NCBI GenBank assembly: GCA_027317105.1 | Contig: DAHVFH010000169.1 | Span: 1 to 13,997, forward strand | Origin: Cytophagales bacterium | GTDB lineage: Bacteria; Bacteroidota; Bacteroidia; Cytophagales; Cyclobacteriaceae | Reading direction: 5' to 3' | Length of the DNA stretch: 13,997 nt | Shown: positions 6,663 through 13,997 of the stretch, piece by piece | Numbering within the stretch: position 1 is the first letter of the stretch | Layout: each line of letters opens with the position of its first letter | Program-made: the position numbers and the translations under genes | Notes under the pieces: generated by a model | The model's input: only the letters and a program-made list of their open reading frames with translations | What the model was told of the DNA's origin: nothing | Databases searched by the model: none

Positions 6663-7709
6663 ATGGCAGAACAAAAACCTTTCAAAATATTGTCTATTGA
6701 TGGAGGCGGCATCAGAGGTGTTTTCCCTGCCATGTTTCTGAGTAAGTTAGAAGCACGGCTGAAAGAAGCCGGAAATAAGAAAACACAAATCTATCAGCAT
6801 TTTGATTTAATCTGTGGCACTTCTACCGGAGGCATTATTGCCATTGCATTGGCTTTAGGCATTCCAGCGCATGATATTTATAAACTGTATTTAGATAATG
6901 CTTCGAAAATATTCGGTAACAAAAAATCATTCTTTGCGCAAGTCAAATACGCGGCACACGAAAGGGACGTGTTGGAAAAACTAATTAAAGATAAGTTCGC
7001 TGAAAATTATAAGGGCAACGACCCACGGTTGAAAGATTGCAAAACTGCCGTGTGCATTCCCATTTATGACCTGCTTTTAGGAAAACCTTCGGTGCTTAAA
7101 AGTCAATACCATCCAAAATTCAGCCGTGACTATCATATTCCGGCTTACAAGGCAGCCTTGGCAACCTCTGCTGCACCAACTTTTTTCAATCCCTACTCCA
7201 CCACCTATACCGACCTGAATGGAATTGAAACTCCTTTTCAAAATAAAGTTGACGGTGGTGTAATGGCAAACAATCCAACCTTGTTAGGAATCATTGAAGC
7301 ACAGATTGCATTCTATCAGCCGTTATCAGCTCTCCGAGTTTTATCACTTGGCACAGGGCATCAAAAATTTACTGATGGAAAGAAAAGAACAAAGTGGGGC
7401 TTGTGGTATTGGATGAAACAAGACAGCAAAACACGATTGATAGATTTGTTTATGCAAGGACAATCTCAGCAAGTTCAAAACTTGATTAGCTTATTGCAAA
7501 ACGGAATTGACGCGGAGAAAAAAGCAGAACCCAATTTTATGTATCAACGAATTGAAACAGAATTAGATGATACATTGAAAGTCGAGATGGACGAAACCGA
7601 CACGGATAAATTAACCAAGTTGGCAGAGAAAGCCAGCTATGAATTTCAAAACAATGCTACCAGTATTATTAAAAATTATTGCAGTGACCCTGGCAGCTCT
7701 GACACTTAG
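6663..7709 (+). CDS. capV: Patatin-like phospholipase, CapV-type CBASS effector
   Basis: The 348-residue protein has the complete patatin catalytic apparatus: the oxyanion-hole loop DGGGIRG at 13-19, the nucleophile elbow GTSTGG at 52-57 with S54 as nucleophile, and DGG at 197-199 with D197 completing the Ser-Asp dyad. There is no signal peptide or membrane segment, so it is a cytosolic enzyme that would attack membrane lipids from inside. In CBASS, CapV-type patatins are switched on by a cyclic dinucleotide (3',3'-cGAMP for Vibrio CapV) and kill the infected cell by degrading phospholipids. The ATG is 1 bp after the hsdS stop, so the gene is almost certainly co-expressed with hsdM, the CD-NTase, the E2 gene and hsdS. 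The C-terminal 100 residues are helical and probably shape nucleotide sensing or oligomerisation. The specific activating nucleotide is not readable from sequence. Confidence 0.92.
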   Translation: MAEQKPFKILSIDGGGIRGVFPAMFLSKLEARLKEAGNKKTQIYQHFDLICGTSTGGIIAIALALGIPAHDIYKLYLDNASKIFGNKKSFFAQVKYAAHERDVLEKLIKDKFAENYKGNDPRLKDCKTAVCIPIYDLLLGKPSVLKSQYHPKFSRDYHIPAYKAALATSAAPTFFNPYSTTYTDLNGIETPFQNKVDGGVMANNPTLLGIIEAQIAFYQPLSALRVLSLGTGHQKFTDGKKRTKWGLWYWMKQDSKTRLIDLFMQGQSQQVQNLISLLQNGIDAEKKAEPNFMYQRIETELDDTLKVEMDETDTDKLTKLAEKASYEFQNNATSIIKNYCSDPGSSDT

Positions 7710-7764
7710 TGTATGGAAACAATAATATGTTTAAAGATTTACCTACTTGATAAAATAAAAGAGC

Positions 7765-8847
7765 ATGAGCAACTACAAAATACCTACACTTCCGTTTTCT
7801 ACCGAGTTAGAAACCAAGCCAATTCTTAAAAAGATTGCCGCTGCCCGTAGTGCCCTTGCAGAATTGAAAGGCGCGGCCTCGGGTATACCCAACGAAAGTA
7901 TTCTTATCAGTACGCTTTCGCTACAAGAGGCGAAAGACAGCTCGGCCATTGAAAACATCATCACCACACATGATGAGCTGTACCGTGCCGATACGTTTGC
8001 TAAACAATTTGCCAGCACATCCGCGAAGGAAGTACACAGTTATGCACAGGCGTTGCGCAATGGGTTTGAAATAGTAAAGGAGAAAGGATTTATTTCCAAC
8101 AATCACATCCTTCAAATCCAATCACTCATTGAAGAAAATAGTGCTGGCTTTCGCAAACTGCCAGGCACGGCTTTAAAGAATGAACAAACCGGTGAAACGG
8201 TTTACACACCACCGCAGCATCAGGATGAAATCATTGAACTGATGAGCAACCTGGAGCAGTTCATGAATGATGATTCGCTTTGCGATTGGGACCCGTTGGT
8301 AAAAATGGCCGTCATTCACCATCAGTTCGAAAGCATCCACCCGTTTTATGATGGCAATGGCCGCACCGGAAGGATTATCAACATTCTTTATTTAGTAAAG
8401 GAAGGATTACTTCACATTCCTATTTTGTATTTGAGCCGGTATATCAACCAACACAAGGCTGAGTATTATAAACTGCTTCAAAAAGTGCGAACAGAAAATG
8501 CGTGGCAAGAGTGGATTTTATATATTCTCGCCAGCATTGAAGAAACTTCGCTTCAAACCATCCAACAGATTCACGGAATAAAGAAACTGATGCTTCAGCA
8601 CAAACAAAAACTTCGTGGTGAGCTTCCAAAAATCTACAGTCAGGATTTATTGAATAACATTTTCAGGCATCCGTACACCAAAATTGATTTTGTAATGACT
8701 GACTTGGGGGTAAGTCGTCCTACAGCTACCAAATATTTGGATGAGTTGATTACCATCGGTTTGTTGCATAAGGAAAAATTAGGAAAGGATAATTACTACA
8801 TAAACAAAGGCCTGTTTGACCTTTTGGCTAATGTTAATAGGGTGTAG
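7765..8847 (+). CDS. fic: Fic family AMP-transferase, class II, with C-terminal winged helix
   Basis: Fic enzymes usually transfer AMP from ATP to a protein hydroxyl. The 360-residue protein has an N-terminal Fic_N-type domain (about 5-90) with the inhibitory helix motif S/T-x3-E-G/N seen as SSAIEN at 59-64. E63 is thus the predicted blocking glutamate, making it class II (self-inhibited in cis). The flap region YTPPQHQDEIIELM is at 147-160. The catalytic motif HPFYDGNGRTGR is complete at 192-203 with H192. The C-terminus (about 300-355; DLGVSRPTATKYLDELITIGLL) is a winged helix-turn-helix, so it may bind DNA. The gene starts 55 bp after the capV stop and ends 216 bp before hsdR, so it is probably co-transcribed with the upstream genes or has its own weak promoter. 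Fic genes between hsdS and hsdR are common passengers of type I loci; the target is unknown. Confidence 0.93.
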   Translation: MSNYKIPTLPFSTELETKPILKKIAAARSALAELKGAASGIPNESILISTLSLQEAKDSSAIENIITTHDELYRADTFAKQFASTSAKEVHSYAQALRNGFEIVKEKGFISNNHILQIQSLIEENSAGFRKLPGTALKNEQTGETVYTPPQHQDEIIELMSNLEQFMNDDSLCDWDPLVKMAVIHHQFESIHPFYDGNGRTGRIINILYLVKEGLLHIPILYLSRYINQHKAEYYKLLQKVRTENAWQEWILYILASIEETSLQTIQQIHGIKKLMLQHKQKLRGELPKIYSQDLLNNIFRHPYTKIDFVMTDLGVSRPTATKYLDELITIGLLHKEKLGKDNYYINKGLFDLLANVNRV

Positions 8848-8892
8848 CTGTCGTGATAAGAAAAATGGCGATTTCTGCCTATGATAACCACT

Positions 8893-8926
8893 TCATGTAT
8901 AGAAAACAGCCAAAATCTATACATGA
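8893..8926. promoter_or_regulatory. Palindrome 1 upstream of hsdR (11-bp arms)
   Basis: TCATGTATAGA (8893-8903) pairs perfectly with TCTATACATGA (8916-8926) around a 12-base centre containing CAGCCA. Total span is 34 bp. It is the first of two related palindromes in the 216-bp gap between fic and hsdR. It lacks a following T-run, so an operator or RNA structure is likelier than an intrinsic terminator. Confidence 0.7.
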
Positions 8927-8934
8927 CAACCATG

Positions 8935-8968
8935 ACATGTAAAGAAAAAGCCACTTTTCTTTACATGT
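8935..8968. promoter_or_regulatory. Palindrome 2 upstream of hsdR (14-bp arms)
   Basis: ACATGTAAAGAAAA (8935-8948) pairs perfectly with TTTTCTTTACATGT (8955-8968) around a 6-base centre AGCCAC. Total span is again 34 bp, and the half-site CATGTAAAGA is that of palindrome 1 (CATGTATAGA) with one change. Equivalent positions of the two palindromes are 42 bp apart, about four DNA turns. It ends 95 bp before the hsdR ATG. The rest of the gap (8969-9063) is AT-rich with no clear promoter match. Confidence 0.72.
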
Positions 8969-9063
8969 AAAAGGAACATGCAAAGATTTTAAATTTTGAG
9001 TTGGCAATGCTACAAACGATAAAAAGCTATAAAAAAGCACTTAAAACTTAAATGAAGCCGTAA

Positions 9064-12000
9064 ATGGAAACACCAAGTTTCAAAGAAGACCATATCAGCC
9101 AGATACCAGCATTGCAGTTGCTGCAAAAGTTAGGATATACCTACCTCAGTCCGGCAGAAGCTGAGAAGCTTCGTGGCGGAAAAATGAGTAATGTTTTGTT
9201 GGGTGATATTTTGAGGAAACAGTTGAAGGAAATCAATTCGGAAAAACGAATCAGTTCAACGAAGTCCACCTACATCAGTGATGCAAATATTGAAAACGGA
9301 ATTCGTGCGTTGAAAGAATTGCCAATGAATGAAGGTTATATAGCAGCTTGCGAAACGGCTTATAACCTTATCACCTTAGGGAAAGCATTTGAACAGAGTT
9401 TTGACGGAGATAAAAAGAGTATAACCCTTCAATACATTGACTGGAAAAATTTAGAAAACAATGTATTTCATGTAACCGAAGAATACAGCGTAATGCGAAG
9501 CACCAGCAAGGAGCATTACCGACCTGATTTGGTTTTGTTCGTGAATGGAATTCCGCTTTGTGTGATTGAGTGCAAGCGGCCTGATATGAAAGAGCCGTTG
9601 GCACAGGCAATCAGTCAGCACCTGCGCAACCAGCAGGAAGATGGTATCCGTGCCTTGTACGTGTATTCGCAAATCACGATGAGCATTGCAACACAAGAAG
9701 CAGCTTATGCCACTAATGCAACGCCTGAAAAGTTTTGGGCAAAGTGGGAAGAAAAGTTTACTACGGATGATGGAGAAAGGAAGTACAGAACTGCTTTACA
9801 GGAATTAAAGAACAAGCCGCTGTCAATTGTTCAGAAAGAAAAATTATTCAGCGAACGGTTTAAGTATGTGCGACAGTATTTTGATGATTTGGAAAAAGAA
9901 AACATTCTGCCAACTGTTCAGGATGAATATTTAGTTGGCTTGTGCAGGCCAGAACGGTTAATGGATATTATTTTCAACTTCATTCTGTTTGACAACGGAG
10001 AAAAGAAGATCGCCAGATACCAACAGTTTTTCGCCATCAAGAAATCCATGCAACGCATTCTTCCGGTTGAAAATGGTAGAAGAAAAGGTGGAGTGATCTG
10101 GCATACGCAGGGAAGCGGAAAATCGTTAACGATGGTGATGCTTGCACAAGCGATTGCCTTAGAGAATTCAATTCGCAATCCTAAAATAGTATTAGTAACA
10201 GACAGAACCGATTTGGACAATCAGATAACGGGCACATTTCGGAAATGTGGAATTTTTGTTGAGAATGCCACCACCGGTCAGCGATTGGTTGAACTGCTGG
10301 AAAGCAAAAGTGATTCAGTGGTCACCACCATCATCAACAAGTTCGTGGCCGCAATGAAAAAAATAAGCAAACCATTAAAGAGCCACGACATCTTTGTTTT
10401 AGTAGATGAAGGACACCGGACACAACACGGTACTTTCAATATTGAAATGCAAAAGACATTGCCCAATGCCTGTTTCATTGCCATGACCGGAACACCGCTT
10501 TTCAAAAAAGATAAGAGCACAGCAGCAAAATTCGGAGACATTATTGATGCCTACACCGTTGACCAGGCAGTGAAAGACAAAGCTGTTGTTCCCCTTTTGT
10601 ATGAAGGCAGGGTGGCAAAACAAACAGTGAACGAAAGTCCGATTGACACGTTTTTTGCAATGGTTTCGGAACCATTAACGGATTATCAGAAAGCGGATTT
10701 GAAAAAGAAGTTCAGCAGAGCAGACCAATTGAACGGTGCAGAGCAAAAGATTTATGCCATTGCATGGAACATCAGTCGGCACTTTCGAGACAACTGGCAA
10801 GGCACACCCTTCAAAGCCCAACTGGTTTGCGATAAAAAGGTAAATGCAATACGCTACAAGGAATTTTTAGATGAAATAGGGCTTGTAACAAGTGATGTTT
10901 TGATTTCTCCTTTGGACGAACGAGAAGGTGAAGAAAGTGCCTATGAAAAATCCACCGAGAAGGAAAATCGCTTTTGGAAAAAGATGATGGATGAACACGG
11001 TAATTCAAAGACGTACGAGAAGAACATCATTAGCCGCTTCAAAAATCTGAGAGACCCGGAGATAATTATTGTAGTGGACAAACTCCTGACAGGTTTTGAC
11101 GAACCTAAGAACACAGTTCTGTATCTAACAAGAAATTTACAAGGCCATAAACTACTTCAAGCAATTGCCAGAGTGAATCGAATTTATCCTGATAAAGAAT
11201 TTGGTTATATCATTGATTATTATGGAGTAATTGAAAACCTGGATGATGCGTTGGAAATGTACTCTTCGTTTGAAGATTTTGACAATGAGGATTTGATTGG
11301 AACACTCGTCAACATCAACGATGAAATAAAAAAGTTGCCACAGAAACATTCTGAGTTGTGGGATATTTTCAAAACAGTCTCGAACAAAAGAGATGCAGAA
11401 GCATATCAACTGTTATTGAAAGATGAGGCAATCCGAGTTTTGTTTTACGACAAACTTGCAGCGTTCGCGAAAGGTTTGAAGCTGGCGCTTTCATCCATCC
11501 AGTTTCACAAAGAGGCTGAAGAAAAAACCATCAATCGCTACAAGGAAGATTTGACCATGTTCCTGGAATTACGTTTGGCGGTAGTTGAACGATACAGTGA
11601 TGTAATTGACTACAAACAATACGAGGGCCAAATTCAAAAGCTGATTGACACCCATATCACCACTGAGAAAGTCGAAACCATAACAGAGCTTGTCAACATC
11701 TTTGATAAAGACAGATTTCAGCAGGAAGTAGAAAACACGACAGGCAAAGCAGCGAAGGCAGATAAGATTGCAAGCAGAACTTCCAAACACATTTCCGAAA
11801 AAATGGATGAAGACCCTGCCTTCTACAAAAAGTTTTCGCAGATGTTAAAAGACACCATTGCCGATTATGAGGCAAAGAGGATCAGCGAAGCGCAATACCT
11901 GAGCAAGGTTCAGGAGATAATGAACATCGTGCTATCTCACACCGACACGGATATTCCCGAAGCATTGAGAGATAAGGATATAGCGAAAGCATTTTATGGA

Positions 12001-12291
12001 TTGAGTGTGGAGTCACTCAGCGAAAAAATTCAAGATGCTGTAATCAGAAAGGAAATTTCGACACAGGCTGCATTGCACATTGATGAATTAGTTCAAAAAG
12101 CAGTTTTGGACAATAGCAAGCCGATCATCGATTGGCAGTACAAGACGAACATTACCGGGAAACTTCAAATTGAGATCGGTGATTATTTGATTGATGAGGT
12201 GAGGGACAAATATAACATCAACCTTTCATTCGGTGAGATGGATGAGCTTGCAAACAAGTGTATTGATGTTGCCAAAATCCGCTACAAATAA
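9064..12291 (+). CDS. hsdR: Type I restriction-modification endonuclease/translocase, HsdR
   Basis: HsdR translocates DNA using ATP and cuts unmethylated DNA at a distance from the recognition site, in complex with HsdM and HsdS. The 1075-residue protein starts at an ATG directly after an in-frame TAA (9061-9063), which fixes the start region. The PD-(D/E)xK nuclease site is at 154-171 (PDLV with D155, then IECK with E169 and K171). The SF2 helicase motor follows: Walker A TQGSGKS at 348-354, DEGH at 448-451 and MTGTPL at 474-479. The C-terminal 300 residues are helical, as expected for the segment that docks on HsdM. Length is typical for the family and every motif is intact. Two palindromes lie just upstream, so it probably has its own controlled promoter separate from hsdM-hsdS. 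It overlaps the metallopeptidase gene by one base (TAATG). Confidence 0.97.
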   Translation: METPSFKEDHISQIPALQLLQKLGYTYLSPAEAEKLRGGKMSNVLLGDILRKQLKEINSEKRISSTKSTYISDANIENGIRALKELPMNEGYIAACETAYNLITLGKAFEQSFDGDKKSITLQYIDWKNLENNVFHVTEEYSVMRSTSKEHYRPDLVLFVNGIPLCVIECKRPDMKEPLAQAISQHLRNQQEDGIRALYVYSQITMSIATQEAAYATNATPEKFWAKWEEKFTTDDGERKYRTALQELKNKPLSIVQKEKLFSERFKYVRQYFDDLEKENILPTVQDEYLVGLCRPERLMDIIFNFILFDNGEKKIARYQQFFAIKKSMQRILPVENGRRKGGVIWHTQGSGKSLTMVMLAQAIALENSIRNPKIVLVTDRTDLDNQITGTFRKCGIFVENATTGQRLVELLESKSDSVVTTIINKFVAAMKKISKPLKSHDIFVLVDEGHRTQHGTFNIEMQKTLPNACFIAMTGTPLFKKDKSTAAKFGDIIDAYTVDQAVKDKAVVPLLYEGRVAKQTVNESPIDTFFAMVSEPLTDYQKADLKKKFSRADQLNGAEQKIYAIAWNISRHFRDNWQGTPFKAQLVCDKKVNAIRYKEFLDEIGLVTSDVLISPLDEREGEESAYEKSTEKENRFWKKMMDEHGNSKTYEKNIISRFKNLRDPEIIIVVDKLLTGFDEPKNTVLYLTRNLQGHKLLQAIARVNRIYPDKEFGYIIDYYGVIENLDDALEMYSSFEDFDNEDLIGTLVNINDEIKKLPQKHSELWDIFKTVSNKRDAEAYQLLLKDEAIRVLFYDKLAAFAKGLKLALSSIQFHKEAEEKTINRYKEDLTMFLELRLAVVERYSDVIDYKQYEGQIQKLIDTHITTEKVETITELVNIFDKDRFQQEVENTTGKAAKADKIASRTSKHISEKMDEDPAFYKKFSQMLKDTIADYEAKRISEAQYLSKVQEIMNIVLSHTDTDIPEALRDKDIAKAFYGLSVESLSEKIQDAVIRKEISTQAALHIDELVQKAVLDNSKPIIDWQYKTNITGKLQIEIGDYLIDEVRDKYNINLSFGEMDELANKCIDVAKIRYK

Positions 12292-12986
12292 TGACGACAG
12301 CTATACAATACGGGTCAAAGCAAATTGACTTTCGCTTAGAATATTCCGACAGAAAATCTTTAGGCATTACGGTTACACCTGACTTAAACGTTTTGGTAAA
12401 AGCCCCTACTGACACTTCCCTTGAAAAGGTAAAAGAGAAGCTGAGGAAGAAAGCACCTTGGATAATCCGGCAGCAAAGTTTCTTTCTCTCGTTTCATCCG
12501 AAAACACCAGCGCGCAAATTTGTAGGGGGCGAAACTCACTTGTATCTCGGTAGACAATACCGTTTGAAGATTTTACAAAGTAAACCTGAATCAGTGAAGT
12601 TGAAGGGAAAGTTTATTGAAGTTACCACAACAAACAAGGCACGAGCAAAGGGATTAGTCAACGAATGGTACCTGCAAAATGCCAAAACAAAATTTCATGC
12701 TATTGCAAAATCGCTCATTGACAATTTCAAGAAACATAAAGTTGAGCCGAATTCAATCGTATTGAGAGAAATGTCGACTCGATGGGGAAGTTGCACAGCA
12801 AAAGGGAAAATCATTTTGAATCCTGAATTGATTAAAGCGCCTAAAGGGTGCATTGAATATGTAATCATTCATGAGTTGTGCCATTTGATCCATCACGACC
12901 ACACTCAAAAGTTTATTGACTTACAAACTAAGGAAATGAAGGATTGGGAAAAATGGAAAATGAAGTTGGAGACGCTATTGGCTTAA
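12291..12986 (+). CDS. YgjP/DUF45-type zinc metallopeptidase
   Basis: The 231-residue protein belongs to the YgjP (DUF45, WLM-like, SprT-related) peptidase group. The zinc site is HELCH at 194-198 with H204 in DHTQKF as the third ligand. E195 would be the general base. The MSTRWGSCTAKGKIILNPEL stretch at 161-180 is the characteristic family block just ahead of the zinc helix. Residues 1-110 are a beta-rich N-terminal domain. The ATG overlaps the hsdR stop by one base, so the two are translationally coupled. Genes of this family are frequent next to hsdR in type I loci, but the substrate there is not established; protein-DNA-complex proteolysis, as by SprT/SPRTN, is one idea and is inference. 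Its end marks the end of the defence gene run. Confidence 0.9.
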   Translation: MTTAIQYGSKQIDFRLEYSDRKSLGITVTPDLNVLVKAPTDTSLEKVKEKLRKKAPWIIRQQSFFLSFHPKTPARKFVGGETHLYLGRQYRLKILQSKPESVKLKGKFIEVTTTNKARAKGLVNEWYLQNAKTKFHAIAKSLIDNFKKHKVEPNSIVLREMSTRWGSCTAKGKIILNPELIKAPKGCIEYVIIHELCHLIHHDHTQKFIDLQTKEMKDWEKWKMKLETLLA

Positions 12987-13352
12987 TTTGAAGAGTATGA
13001 TAAATCAGACTGTTGAAAGCATGAATACGCAACTAAATCGCACACTCTTTGGCTGGCCACACGATGAGCCGATATCTAAAACCAGCCAAAGAGTGTGCTT
13101 AATTTTCCACCCTTCTACTACGCAAAAAAATGCCTCACCTTGCCCCTAACTAAAAAGATTCGCACAACAGTTAAAGGGAGGCAATAGACAAGGCTACGAA
13201 TGAAGTGGGGAGAGGGGCTCAAATACTTGAAAAATTTATAATCGAAATTCGGCTAATATCTTCGAACTAAAGACTATATTAGGCAAGTCTATCTATTCGG
13301 AATATTTGCAAGGCTTTCCAGACGCCTTAACAATGAGGATAAACTTTAAGCT
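12987..13352. other. 366-bp intergenic region at the right end of the defence locus
   Basis: No convincing gene is seen here. It holds a 17-bp perfect stem-loop (13040-13098). An imperfect inverted repeat lies around 13140-13187 (TGCC..TAACT against AGTTA..GGCA). A short inverted repeat CTAATAT / ATATTAG lies around 13252-13282. The density of inverted repeats and the shift of gene content on either side make this a candidate boundary of the defence locus. The promoter of the downstream DUF4242 gene should also lie here, but I see no clear match. Confidence 0.55.
13040..13098 (+). terminator. 17-bp perfect stem-loop after the last defence gene
   Basis: GCACACTCTTTGGCTGG (13040-13056) pairs perfectly with CCAGCCAAAGAGTGTGC (13082-13098) across a 25-base loop, followed by CTTAATTTT. 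It begins 54 bp after the metallopeptidase stop, so a transcription terminator for hsdR and that gene is the simplest reading. The loop is long and the T-tract broken for a canonical intrinsic terminator; a mobile-element end or a structured RNA are alternatives. Confidence 0.5.
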
Positions 13353-13997
13353 ATGCCAATTTACATGGATCGTCATGATGTCTCAGGGGAAGTAACCGCT
13401 GAGCATGTCGCACAATTACATCAGGAAGACTTAAAAATACAACATCTATTTGATTGTAAAGGACTAACCTATTGGTTTGATGACAAAAGAAAAACTGCCT
13501 TCTGTTTAGTTCAAGCTCCTAATAGAGAAGCCATCGAACAGATGCACAATAAAGCCCATGGTGAAATTCCACATAGGATAATTGAAGTAGACGATGCGAT
13601 TGTAGAATCGTTTTTAGGACGCATTGAAGACCCCCAAAAATCACAAAATACAGAATTGAATATTATTAATGATCCGGCTTTCCGAACCATAATGGTCATT
13701 GGGATAAAATGCTTGTCGTTAAAAGAAGCGGGCTCTAATCAGTTAGATTTGATAATGAACAATTGTAATAAATCGATGGTTAACGCTTTGAGTAAATTCA
13801 AGGGAAACATTGTTAAACAAAAATCGGATTACATGCTAACTTCTTTTGATTCGGTTACAAACGCAGTTTTATGTGCTCTTGAAATTCAAGCAGTACTTAA
13901 GCCAACCGTCAAACAAGCAGACTTAAAATTAAAAATAGGAATAAGTGCTGGTGTACCCGTAACTGATAATGACCGGATTTTTGAAGATACCATTAAA
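13353..13997 (+). CDS. DUF4242 protein fused to a cyclase-like domain, 5' part
   Basis: The frame runs open from the ATG at 13353 to the right edge (215 codons), so the C-terminus is missing. Residues 1-92 (MPIYMDRHDVSG at the start, VDDAIVESFLGRIEDP at the end) match DUF4242, a small alpha-beta domain related to the SCO4226 nickel-binding protein. Residues about 108 onward resemble a class III nucleotide cyclase fold: a beta-strand RTIMVIGIKCLS (111-122), KQKSDYMLTSFDSVTNAVLCALEIQ as the central block (155-179) and LKIGISAGVPV (193-203). The strand where active cyclases carry the first metal-binding aspartate reads VIGIKC, with no Asp, so the domain is probably not a functional cyclase. Such DUF4242-cyclase proteins occur in Bacteroidota, sometimes with a C-terminal HTH. 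It is separated from the defence genes by 366 bp and likely belongs to the flanking chromosome. Confidence 0.78.
   Translation, partial: MPIYMDRHDVSGEVTAEHVAQLHQEDLKIQHLFDCKGLTYWFDDKRKTAFCLVQAPNREAIEQMHNKAHGEIPHRIIEVDDAIVESFLGRIEDPQKSQNTELNIINDPAFRTIMVIGIKCLSLKEAGSNQLDLIMNNCNKSMVNALSKFKGNIVKQKSDYMLTSFDSVTNAVLCALEIQAVLKPTVKQADLKLKIGISAGVPVTDNDRIFEDTIK

Noticed and set aside
6411..6674. Antisense ORF within the end of hsdS, and similar antisense ORFs elsewhere
   Set aside because: They lie opposite strongly supported genes, have low-complexity Phe/Leu/Ser-rich translations typical of shadows of Lys/Glu-rich genes, and match no family I recognise.
12997..13149. 50-codon ORF on the + strand after the metallopeptidase gene
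   Set aside because: It runs straight through the 17-bp stem-loop, has no recognisable domain and no good start signal; most likely chance.
13140..13187. Integron attC-like inverted repeat (CCCTAAC ... GTTAAAG)
   Set aside because: Both ends miss the RYYYAAC/GTTRRRY consensus at the outer base, spacing is far too short for an attC site, and no integrase or cassette array is present.
1..13997. CRISPR array, tRNA, rRNA, transposase or integrase gene
   Set aside because: No regularly spaced repeats, no cloverleaf or rRNA signature and no recombinase motif were seen on reading the window.

Overview
The window reads as a stretch of a Bacteroidota (Bacteroidetes) chromosome holding a compact defence locus. 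The phylum call rests on several things: start regions are A-rich with almost no Shine-Dalgarno sequences, there is a four-helix-bundle (S23/IVS family) cassette, the right edge has a DUF4242 plus cyclase-like protein, and the HsdM and HsdR sequences look like Bacteroidota versions. I cannot assign an order or genus by eye. Every substantial gene I can support is on the + strand.

Layout. The left edge (2-1045) is the 3' part of a TPR-repeat protein gene, probably ordinary flanking chromosome. A 178-bp gap with a 13-bp direct repeat precedes a tightly packed run from 1224 to 7709: a half-length type I specificity protein (single target-recognition domain), a four-helix-bundle cassette bracketed by 20-bp inverted repeats, hsdM, a CD-NTase (cGAS-like cyclic-oligonucleotide synthase), an E2-like conjugating protein, a full two-TRD hsdS, and a patatin phospholipase of CapV type. 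From hsdM to the patatin gene, each gene overlaps the next or is 1 bp from it. A class II Fic protein with a C-terminal winged helix follows (7765-8847). Next come two tandem related palindromes (8893-8968), hsdR (9064-12291) and a YgjP/DUF45-type zinc metallopeptidase overlapping hsdR by 1 nt. A 366-bp gap with a 17-bp perfect stem-loop separates the locus from a DUF4242/cyclase-like gene cut by the right edge.

How it works together. HsdR, HsdM and HsdS make a complete type I restriction-modification system. CD-NTase, E2-like protein and patatin make a short type II CBASS (E2 only, no E1 or JAB partner in the window). The two systems are interleaved rather than merely adjacent: the CD-NTase and E2 genes lie between hsdM and hsdS, and hsdS lies between the E2 gene and the CBASS effector. 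The inferred logic, with PrrC nested in the EcoprrI hsd operon as precedent, is restriction first and membrane-phospholipase abortive infection second, with expression of the two linked. That coupling is inference; the gene order and the overlaps are seen directly.
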